Below are positions 8,210 through 13,387 of a DNA stretch of 17,018 nucleotides, one piece after another (the first letter of the stretch is position 1; each line of letters opens with the position of its first letter). This DNA comes from an uncultured Candidatus Pelagibacter sp. (lineage in GTDB: Bacteria > Pseudomonadota > Alphaproteobacteria > Pelagibacterales > Pelagibacteraceae), in NCBI GenBank assembly GCA_905616435.1, contig CAJQSU010000030.1, forward strand, positions 1-17,018. The letters are read 5' to 3'. Under the pieces are notes generated by a model, which was given only the letters and a program-made list of their open reading frames with translations, had not been told where the DNA came from and searched no databases. The position numbers and the translations under genes were made by a program.

Positions 8210-8806
8210 CTATGTAAGGGTGTCTATTAATTGCCAATTTGGATTATTTGATCTTGTGTCTCTTGAAAAAACCCAAGTATCATAAATCTTTTTAATTTTT
8301 TCAGGATCCCCTGAGAGGATTTTTTTATCTTTATCTTTGACGCAAGTAATTACTTCACTCACAAAATCAACTGTAACATTTAAAGCTTTATCTATTCTCT
8401 TATGCTCCTTAATTTTAGCAGAATTAACTCCAATAAAAGTGATTTCCGCGTAGTGACCTCTTTTGCTCCTCACATTTAAAGCTTCTTCAAATTGATCGTG
8501 TATTTTTTTACTTAATAAGGGCTTACTTGCAATTAGTTTATTATCATTATCACTAAAATCGGTAATAATTGTTTCATATGCAATTTCTGCTCCTTTTAAA
8601 AACTCTTTTTGTGCTTTATCATCAAAGCTTTCTTTTTGAATAATTTTTTTTTCAGAAAGTGTGTTGTTTAATACTTTTTCAAATTGCGACGGGGCCTTCC
8701 CTTCAAATCCAGTTCTTTTTCCTAAAATTCCTCGCAATCTTAAAAAAATAAATCCCGCTATCATTGCAAGTAATATTATATCTATATATTCAAAACTATA
8801 ATTCAT
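8210..8806 (-). CDS. Tim44/TimA-family membrane-anchored protein
   Basis: The 198-residue protein has one N-terminal membrane segment (about residues 8-24, I-D-I-I-L-L-A-M-I-A-G-F-I-F-L). This is followed by R-L-R-G-I-L-G-K-R-T-G, a basic motif typical of the alphaproteobacterial Tim44-like proteins. The rest (about 65-198) matches the Tim44-like domain, with I-T-F-I-G-V-N-S-A-K and the W-V-F-S-R-D segment near the end. In mitochondria Tim44 tethers Hsp70 to the import channel; the bacterial role is not settled, though membrane-associated folding or assembly is a reasonable guess. It diverges from fxsA, and smr follows in the same reading frame after a single TAG. In many alphaproteobacteria an mltA gene lies between these two (recollection of family context); it is absent here. 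Confidence 0.82.
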   Translation of the reverse strand: MNYSFEYIDIILLAMIAGFIFLRLRGILGKRTGFEGKAPSQFEKVLNNTLSEKKIIQKESFDDKAQKEFLKGAEIAYETIITDFSDNDNKLIASKPLLSKKIHDQFEEALNVRSKRGHYAEITFIGVNSAKIKEHKRIDKALNVTVDFVSEVITCVKDKDKKILSGDPEKIKKIYDTWVFSRDTRSNNPNWQLIDTLT

Positions 8807-8813
8807 GATCTAG

Positions 8814-8854
8814 ATGTAATTACTATGTTGATTAATTTCAACTAACAATTACAT
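8814..8854. promoter_or_regulatory. Nested inverted repeat between Tim44-like gene and fxsA
   Basis: This 41-bp dyad fills most of the 57-bp divergent gap. The outer arms are ATGTAATT (8814-8821) and AATTACAT (8847-8854). The inner arms are GTTGA (8827-8831) and TCAAC (8838-8842). The centre TTGAT-TAAT-TTCAA matches the FNR-type palindrome TTGAT-N4-ATCAA at 9 of 10 defined positions. The same bases can be read as back-to-back promoters: TTGATT-N16-TACATT rightward and TTGAAA-N17-TACATC leftward. Whether it is an operator, a promoter pair or both cannot be decided by eye. Confidence 0.45.
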
Positions 8855-8863
8855 TAAAGACAA

Positions 8864-9289
8864 ATGAACCCAGTTTTATTATCTATAATTTTAATACCAA
8901 TTTTAGAAATTTACCTATTTATAAAGATTGGCTCACAAATTGGAGCATTTAATACTATTTTATTAATATTTATCACTGCAATCATTGGTGTTTATTACGC
9001 AAAATATGAGGGCTTAAATACAATCAGATCGGGCTTTATGCAAATGTTCAGAAATGAGCTTCCTGCTTATGAAATAATTTCTGGTGCCGCAATTACTTTT
9101 GCAGCAATTCTTTTGATTATTCCTGGTTTTGCAACTGATCTTTTGGGATTTTTGCTTATATTTCCAGTTACTAGAAAAATAATATTTGGAAACTTGTCAA
9201 ATAAATTTAAAAAAAATGGGGTAAAAAAAAATAATTTTATAGATGGTGAGTATGAAGATATAGAAGATAACGATGACAGAAAAATTTAA
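8864..9289 (+). CDS. fxsA: FxsA-family membrane protein
   Basis: FxsA is a small inner-membrane protein, known in E. coli for relieving exclusion of phage T7 by the F plasmid when overproduced; its normal role is unknown. The 141-residue product shows three to four hydrophobic segments: roughly residues 4-22, 26-44 (ending I-G-V-Y-Y-A-K-Y-E-G), and 74-100 (F-A-A-I-L-L-I-I-P-G-F-A-T-D-L-L-G-F-L-L-I-F-P). The L-E-I-Y-L-F-I-K-I-G and I-P-G-F-x-T-D-x-x-G-F motifs are diagnostic. The tail is hydrophilic and acidic (G-E-Y-E-D-I-E-D). The gene's 3' end overlaps secB by 17 nt, so the two are probably co-expressed. fxsA beside secB is the usual alphaproteobacterial arrangement. Confidence 0.93.
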   Translation: MNPVLLSIILIPILEIYLFIKIGSQIGAFNTILLIFITAIIGVYYAKYEGLNTIRSGFMQMFRNELPAYEIISGAAITFAAILLIIPGFATDLLGFLLIFPVTRKIIFGNLSNKFKKNGVKKNNFIDGEYEDIEDNDDRKI

Positions 9290-9695
9290 AATTTTTGCAA
9301 AATATATTAAAGATATGTCAAGTGAGACACCTGATATAGAAACATTCCTGTTTGTTAAAGACAATATTTCAAAGTACAAACTAAATATAGATATTACTTC
9401 CAAAGCTTTAAAAAATAAATTTATTGAAGTTAATACTACTCTTAAATTTGAAGATAAAGAACCTAATGAAAAAAGATCATATTACGAAATTGTTTATGCA
9501 ACCATCATAAAAGTAGATGACGAAGTTAAAGAAAAAAAAGATCTTGAAAAAATTATTCTTTGTGATGTTCCTACAAAAATTTATCCGGACTTAGAAAATT
9601 CCTTTCTTAATTTAATTCATAATTCTGGACATCCAACGATAAAATTGGAGAAAAAAATTGATTTTATTAAACTTTATAATGAAAGATTTAATTAA
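9273..9695 (+). CDS. secB: Protein-export chaperone SecB
   Basis: SecB is a cytosolic tetrameric chaperone that keeps preproteins unfolded and hands them to SecA. The 140-residue protein is divergent and slightly short for the family, but the landmarks are present. These are F-A-K-Y-I-K-D-M-S-S-E-T-P near the N-terminus, Y-Y-E-I-V-Y-A-T-I for the central strand, and the final half with G-H-P-T-I-K-L-E-K-K-I-D-F-I-K-L-Y (compare G-F-P-P-L-x-L-x-P-I-D-F-x-x-L-Y). The usual glycine/proline-rich turn is altered and the A-R-x-x-I stretch appears as L-E-N-S-F-L-N-L-I. The neighbours fxsA and dnaQ support the call. The ATG lies inside the fxsA 3' end (17-nt overlap). The 3' end overlaps the convergent dnaQ gene by 8 bp. 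Confidence 0.85.
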   Translation: MTEKFKIFAKYIKDMSSETPDIETFLFVKDNISKYKLNIDITSKALKNKFIEVNTTLKFEDKEPNEKRSYYEIVYATIIKVDDEVKEKKDLEKIILCDVPTKIYPDLENSFLNLIHNSGHPTIKLEKKIDFIKLYNERFN

Positions 9696-9721
9696 AAAAA
9701 TTTTTTTTCAAATCTTTTTTT
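9682..9721 (+). terminator. Possible AT-only hairpin terminator at the secB/dnaQ junction
   Basis: AAAGATTT (9682-9689) pairs with AAATCTTT (9710-9717), and an A7/T8 run lies between them; T continues to 9721 on the + strand. The stem has only one G-C pair per 8-bp arm, so a classical terminator would be weak. It sits exactly where the two convergent genes end, inside their last codons. On the - strand there is no following T run, so any termination would favour secB transcripts. Confidence 0.3.
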
Positions 9722-10353
9722 AAAAACTCTTTATGATTTTTTAATTCTTCTGGGGTAAGCTCAATCACTTTTTTAAAATACAAGACCTTTTGATTTTCTA
9801 AGAATTGAGATTTATCGTCTTGTTTTTGAAAGTCTAAAGTTGGCTCTTTTTGGTCAATTAAATTAATATAAACTTTTGTTAATAAATCACAGTCAATAAG
9901 TGCGGTGTGTTGTACTCTTATAGAGTTATCAATCCTGTATCTTTTGCATAAAGCATCGAGACTTGCCGAAGAGCCTGGAAACTTATCCCTAGCCAAACTT
10001 AGCGTGTCTATAACTTGATTATCAATTTTACCCATCTTAAGAATTTCTAATTCATGATTTAAATGTGATAGATCAAACTCAGCATTATGTATGATTAATT
10101 TTTTACCATTTATAAAATCCAAAAACTCCTCAACAATTTCTCTAAATTTTTTTTGTTTTGATAAAAAATCATCTGTATATCCATGAACTTCAAGTGCTTT
10201 TTCAGAAACTTTTCTTTCAGGGTTTAAATAACAATGAAACTGTTTTTTTGTTGGAATTAAATTCTCAAGTTCAATACATCCTATTTCAACAATTCTATGT
10301 CCTTCTCTTACGGATAGGCCTGTTGTTTCTGTATCTAATATTACTTCTTTCAT
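9688..10353 (-). CDS. dnaQ: DNA polymerase III epsilon subunit (3'-5' proofreading exonuclease)
   Basis: DnaQ is the proofreading exonuclease of the replicative polymerase. The 221-residue protein has a complete DEDDh active site: D7 and E9 in V-I-L-D-T-E-T-T-G-L, D94 in I-I-H-N-A-E-F-D, then H149 and D154 in V-Q-H-T-A-L-I-D. The region after about residue 170 is Lys/Glu-rich and corresponds to the tail that contacts the polymerase alpha subunit. The length is near normal. The ATG follows the coaE TAG directly and in the same frame (TAG-ATG). It is the last gene of the five-gene operon leading away from the proposed origin. The order aroE-coaE-dnaQ is classic for alphaproteobacteria. Confidence 0.96.
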   Translation of the reverse strand: MKEVILDTETTGLSVREGHRIVEIGCIELENLIPTKKQFHCYLNPERKVSEKALEVHGYTDDFLSKQKKFREIVEEFLDFINGKKLIIHNAEFDLSHLNHELEILKMGKIDNQVIDTLSLARDKFPGSSASLDALCKRYRIDNSIRVQHTALIDCDLLTKVYINLIDQKEPTLDFQKQDDKSQFLENQKVLYFKKVIELTPEELKNHKEFLKKDLKKNFFN

Positions 10354-10923
10354 CTAAATAATTTCTTTTAAAATATTTTTTATAGCACTTTTAACAGATT
10401 TGTTTGTAAAATTGTTTTTAATAATAAATTGTGATTTTTTCTTTTTAAAATCGAGTGGTAGCTGAATACGTTCAAATTTATTAATAAGTTTTTGATTAAA
10501 ATTATATCTTTTTTTTAATCTCTTTAAAATGTCTGATTTTTTTGAATCAATAAAAACTAAAATATCTTTTTTATTATTAATTTTATTTTCTAACAGAAGA
10601 GGTATGTCTAAAATTACAAATTTTTTATTTTTATTTTTTTTTAAAAAAATATTCATTTTTTTTCTCACTTCTAAATGAACAATTTTAACAATTTTTTTTA
10701 AATTAGATTTATTTGCTAATATGGCTTTTGAAATTTCATCTTTATTTATCGGAAATGAATAAATATATTTTGATAATTCTTTTTTGAATTTGTTAAAAAT
10801 TTTTTTATCATTGATATATAGTTTATTAACTTCTAGGTCGGCATTAAACACGGGATAACCAAACAATTTTGCCACATAACTTTTCCCCGAACCGATACCC
10901 CCCAGGATTCCAATTCTAATCAT
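10354..10923 (-). CDS. coaE: Dephospho-CoA kinase CoaE
   Basis: CoaE phosphorylates the 3'-hydroxyl of dephospho-CoA, the last step of coenzyme A synthesis. The 189-residue protein starts with the P-loop G-G-I-G-S-G-K-S (8-15). It continues with F-N-A-D-L-E-V-N-K-L-Y, whose Asp is the expected catalytic base, and V-I-L-D-I-P-L-L-L-E, the family's core motif. The second half is very Lys/Asn/Ile-rich, and codons for these dominate. Bases 10621-10680 contain only 7 G or C in 60, so this is among the most AT-rich coding stretches here. Its ATG overlaps the aroE TGA (ATGA). Despite the biased composition the catalytic motifs are intact, so it should be functional. Confidence 0.93.
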   Translation of the reverse strand: MIRIGILGGIGSGKSYVAKLFGYPVFNADLEVNKLYINDKKIFNKFKKELSKYIYSFPINKDEISKAILANKSNLKKIVKIVHLEVRKKMNIFLKKNKNKKFVILDIPLLLENKINNKKDILVFIDSKKSDILKRLKKRYNFNQKLINKFERIQLPLDFKKKKSQFIIKNNFTNKSVKSAIKNILKEII

Positions 10924-11714
10924 TGGTCTAAAAGGTTATTCACTTGCTCGGTTATTTTCGGTTGAATTCCATGCCAAACATTAAAAGCAGCAATTGCTTG
11001 ATATATAAACATCATTTTACCATTTTCTGTTCTGTACCCAAGCTTTTTACCAGCTTTCAAAAAATTTGTTTCGTTAGGTTTATAAATTACATCATAAAAA
11101 AATTTATTTTTACCAATTTTAGAAAAATCTAAATCTATTTCATCATCCTTTTTCAGTCCTATACTTGTTGCATTAACAATTATATCAAACTCAGGTACAT
11201 CGCCCCAGTCAACAATTTGTATATTCTTAAATAAGTCTTTTAGGTTCTCTGCTTTACTTTTGGTTCTATTGCTAATTAAAATTTTAGATGCATTCATTTT
11301 ATTTAATACAAAAATTATTGACGGAACTACACCACCAGCTCCTAAAATTAAAACTTTTTTATCTGCTACATTTAATTTCAAGTCTTTGATACTACGTTCG
11401 AATCCCTCAATGTCAGTATTATGACCAATTATTTTATTGTTATCTAAGTAAATGGTATTAACAGATTGGGTTTTTTCCGATTCTAAACTTAGGTGATCAA
11501 GATGAGGTATTACTGCTTTCTTAAAAGGAATGGTAACATTAACCCCATGTATATTTTTTTTTTTTACTTCTAAAATTAGACCGGCAAGCTCATCGCTATT
11601 TAATTTTTTTTTTTCATAAATTGCATTAATATTATTATCCTTAATCCAAAAATTATGTAATTTAGGTGATAAAGAGTGCTCTATAGGATTTCCAATCACT
11701 AAATATCTTTTCAT
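10920..11714 (-). CDS. aroE: Shikimate dehydrogenase AroE
   Basis: AroE reduces 3-dehydroshikimate to shikimate with NADPH in the aromatic amino acid pathway. In the 264-residue protein the substrate-binding S-L-S-P sits at residues 14-17. The catalytic pair is K65 (N-V-T-I-P-F-K) and D101 (G-H-N-T-D-I-E-G). The Rossmann loop reads G-A-G-G-V-V (125-130) and differs from the common G-A-G-G-A-A/S. The NADP-selecting motif is S-N-R-T (148-151). N-A-T-S-I-G-L and the C-terminal M-M-F-I-Y-Q-A complete the set. Start and stop both lie in ATGA overlaps with maf and coaE. Confidence 0.97.
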   Translation of the reverse strand: MKRYLVIGNPIEHSLSPKLHNFWIKDNNINAIYEKKKLNSDELAGLILEVKKKNIHGVNVTIPFKKAVIPHLDHLSLESEKTQSVNTIYLDNNKIIGHNTDIEGFERSIKDLKLNVADKKVLILGAGGVVPSIIFVLNKMNASKILISNRTKSKAENLKDLFKNIQIVDWGDVPEFDIIVNATSIGLKKDDEIDLDFSKIGKNKFFYDVIYKPNETNFLKAGKKLGYRTENGKMMFIYQAIAAFNVWHGIQPKITEQVNNLLDQ

Positions 11715-12298
11715 TGTGCTGTTTTTAAATATTCTTTGATTTGTTTTATTGGTAAACCCATTATTGTATTTTCATCTCCCTTTACTTCTGAAAACAAGCT
11801 TCTTCCTTCACCTTCGATTTGGTATACATTGTAAGCATACAGGGCCTCATCTGATATTTTGGATAAATATAATTTTAAGTCATCGTCAGAAAAATTTTTC
11901 ATTGTTAGTGAGGCTTTATCGGTATAATTCCAAATCATGGAACCATTCTTCGAAATACACACCGAGCTAACCAAATAATGTTTTTTTCCATTTAATTTTT
12001 TTAAAATCGTTAAGGCTTCATCTCTATTTTCGGGTTTGGATATCAGTTCACCATCTAAATCAATTACACTATCTGCTCCCAAAACCATTTGATCAATTTG
12101 TTTCAGGCTTACCTTGTTGGCCTTAAGTTCTGCTAAATTTTTAGAGATAATGTCTGGTGTAGCTTTATTTTTTATCAAGCTGTTTTTGATTGTGTCTTCA
12201 TCAACATTAGAAGGTTCAACTCTGCATGATATCTTATTTTTATCTAGTATTTCTTTTCTAACCTTGCTCTTTGACGCAAGAATAATTTTATTTAACAT
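11711..12298 (-). CDS. maf: Maf-family nucleotide pyrophosphatase
   Basis: Maf/YhdE-type proteins hydrolyse non-canonical or modified nucleoside triphosphates to monophosphates. The 195-residue product starts with the signature L-A-S-K-S-K-V-R-K-E-I-L (7-18). It also has G-A-D-S-V-I (74-79), with the catalytic acidic residue, then I-S-K-P, and Y-N-V-Y-Q-I-E-G-E-G near the C-terminus. Subfamily (dTTP/UTP- or m7GTP-preferring) cannot be assigned with confidence. It overlaps the upstream DUF299 gene by 11 nt and aroE by 4 nt. Maf next to aroE is a conserved origin-proximal alphaproteobacterial arrangement. Confidence 0.92.
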   Translation of the reverse strand: MLNKIILASKSKVRKEILDKNKISCRVEPSNVDEDTIKNSLIKNKATPDIISKNLAELKANKVSLKQIDQMVLGADSVIDLDGELISKPENRDEALTILKKLNGKKHYLVSSVCISKNGSMIWNYTDKASLTMKNFSDDDLKLYLSKISDEALYAYNVYQIEGEGRSLFSEVKGDENTIMGLPIKQIKEYLKTAQ

Positions 12299-13115
12299 TG
12301 TTTAGGTATATTTCGTGTATTTTTATTATTGAGGCTGCAGCCTCTTCAACTGATTTTCTTGTAACATCAATAAAAGGCCATCTATATTTTTGAAAAGTTT
12401 TTTTTGCGTCAGCAATTTCTTTAGTAATATTGTCAATGCTTGTGTAGTCTTTGTTCTCTGTTTCTCTTAAAGAGTTCATTCTATTTTTTCTTATCTCAAC
12501 AAGTCTTTCGGGTTCTGTGCTTAAACCAACTACGCATGTAAGTTGTGGGTTGTCTCTTAGTTTTTTTGGTAGAGAATTTTCATTTACGAGTGGTATGTTG
12601 GATGTTTTAAATCCTCTGTTAGCCAAATAAATACTGGTCGGAGTTTTGCTTGTTCTACTAACCCCAACTAGTATTATGTCTGATTTATCAATATCATTAG
12701 TTAAATTTCCATCATCGTGGTTCATTGTAAATTGAATGGCCTCTATCCTTTCATAATACTCATCATTTAAAGCATGTTGTCCGCTTGGTTCATGGGAGGC
12801 TTTTTGATTAAGAATTTTTGAAAAATTTAAGATTAAATTACCCAATACCCCGAAACAAGGGATCTTTTTTTTATCACTTACATTGGCCAAATACTTTGCT
12901 AAATTATTATCTACAATTGTATAAAGAATCACTGAGTTTTCATCTTTTTGAGCATCTTCTAAAATTTTTAAAATTTGATTTTCCGTTCTAGTAAAAGAGC
13001 AAGAATGAACTTTATATTCAATGTTTTTAAATTGTGCTTTTAGTGCTAAAAAAATTCTGTCTAAAGTTTCTCCTGTAGAATCTGAAATCAGGTAAATTTG
13101 ATATGTATTAATCAT
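12288..13115 (-). CDS. ppsR: DUF299 kinase/pyrophosphorylase, putative PPDK/PEP synthase regulator (RP001-like)
   Basis: Members of this family phosphorylate and dephosphorylate an active-site-adjacent Thr of pyruvate,phosphate dikinase or PEP synthase, switching gluconeogenic PEP production off and on. The 275-residue protein has the N-terminal Y-L-I-S-D-S-T-G-E-T, the segment S-H-E-P-S-G-Q-H, and the P-loop-like G-V-S-R-T-S-K-T-P-T-S (151-161) that defines the family. The C-terminus includes R-W-P-F-I-D-V-T-R-K-S-V-E-E-A-A. Which target is used here cannot be told from the window. It is the first gene left of the proposed oriC. Homologues hold the same place beside hemE and the origin in Caulobacter and Rickettsia (RP001). 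Confidence 0.92.
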   Translation of the reverse strand: MINTYQIYLISDSTGETLDRIFLALKAQFKNIEYKVHSCSFTRTENQILKILEDAQKDENSVILYTIVDNNLAKYLANVSDKKKIPCFGVLGNLILNFSKILNQKASHEPSGQHALNDEYYERIEAIQFTMNHDDGNLTNDIDKSDIILVGVSRTSKTPTSIYLANRGFKTSNIPLVNENSLPKKLRDNPQLTCVVGLSTEPERLVEIRKNRMNSLRETENKDYTSIDNITKEIADAKKTFQKYRWPFIDVTRKSVEEAAASIIKIHEIYLNNVK

Positions 13116-13197
13116 GAATAAATTGTAAATAAATTTGTATTATTTTAATAGAATTACTCAATTTAAATATTTTCTAATTATTGTTGTAAAACAAGGG

Positions 13198-13229
13198 TTT
13201 TATTAACAATAGTAAACTGGTTAATAAAA
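13198..13229. repeat. 10-bp inverted repeat TTTTATTAAC / GTTAATAAAA in the proposed oriC
   Basis: TTTTATTAAC (13198-13207) and its exact reverse complement GTTAATAAAA (13220-13229) are separated by 12 bp. The centre-to-centre distance of 22 bp is about two helical turns, which would suit two protein protomers on one face of the DNA. It is more likely a protein-binding element than an RNA hairpin, since the stem would hold one G-C pair. Confidence 0.55.
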
Positions 13230-13324
13230 TAATACACCAAACATAACAAAATATTAAAAAGCTACATTTTAAACAATATTATTAACTTTAAGATGTTATT
13301 AAACTGTCAGTATAATGTTAATAA
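13200..13324. repeat. Four copies of octamer TTATTAAC within 125 bp
   Basis: Exact copies are at 13200-13207 (+), 13220-13227 (-), 13279-13286 (+) and 13317-13324 (-). A near copy TTATTAAA is at 13296-13303 (+). The octamer differs from the first eight bases of the nearby DnaA box (TTATTCAC) at one position. With the local composition, roughly 0.1 copies would be expected on both strands of this gap. They may be low-affinity DnaA boxes or sites for another origin-binding protein. Confidence 0.6.
13288..13302. promoter_or_regulatory. CtrA-type site TTAA-N7-TTAA
   Basis: TTAA (13288-13291), seven bases GATGTTA, TTAA (13299-13302) fit the CtrA consensus exactly. In Caulobacter, CtrA binds such sites in the origin and represses initiation. 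TTAA is common in DNA this AT-rich, so one exact match is only moderate evidence. The right half overlaps the near-copy of the TTATTAAC octamer, and the left half is placed as the -35 of the upstream TATAAT hexamer (13311-13316). Confidence 0.45.
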
Positions 13325-13355
13325 AAATTAATCATCGTTATTCACACTATATAAT
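13311..13355 (+). promoter_or_regulatory. Candidate hemE promoters (two TATAAT hexamers)
   Basis: Exact -10 hexamers TATAAT occur at 13311-13316 and 13350-13355. The first has TTAAGA (13288-13293) 17 bp upstream as a weak -35. The second has only TTAATC-like sequence at the right distance, and the DnaA box lies between its -35 and -10 positions. The second would start transcription about 25 bp before the hemE ATG. In Caulobacter the hemE promoters also lie within the origin. Confidence 0.45.
13338..13346 (+). promoter_or_regulatory. DnaA box TTATTCACA
   Basis: TTATTCACA matches the bacterial DnaA consensus TTATNCACA at every position. I found no second exact copy on either strand by eye; near matches exist, such as TTATTCACT at 10936-10944 inside aroE. 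It lies directly upstream of a TATAAT hexamer and a G-free AT-rich run, so DnaA bound here could both initiate replication and affect hemE transcription. Confidence 0.7.
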
Positions 13356-13387
13356 ACTAATACAATAATTATATATACTATTTTAAT

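Larger units (their letters stand above)
13116..13387. other. Proposed chromosomal replication origin (oriC)
   Basis: This 272-bp gap is the longest non-coding stretch in the window; other gaps are 0-74 bp. Counting bases 13141-13380 gives 41 G or C in 240 (about 17%). It separates the leftward RP001-like-maf-aroE-coaE-dnaQ operon from the rightward hemE-hemH-hemJ-rho set. That is the gene context of the mapped Caulobacter origin and the inferred Rickettsia one. Inside are one exact DnaA box, one exact CtrA-type site, four TTATTAAC octamers and a G-free stretch (13338-13389) that could unwind. No GANTC methylation site occurs within it. Context and box together make oriC likely, but function is inferred. 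Confidence 0.75.

Noticed and set aside
9197..9403. 68-codon frame on the - strand opposite fxsA/secB
   Set aside because: Hydrophobic translation is expected from complementing A-rich coding sequence; both sense genes are well supported.
12907..12915. TTATCTACA in the DUF299 gene, and TTATTCACT at 10936-10944 in aroE, as extra DnaA boxes
   Set aside because: Each has one mismatch to TTATNCACA and lies inside coding sequence; single-mismatch matches are expected by chance in DNA this AT-rich.
13347..13387. DnaA-trio series next to the DnaA box
   Set aside because: CTA triplets occur at 13347, 13357 and 13378 but are not contiguous, so the tandem trio pattern is not met.
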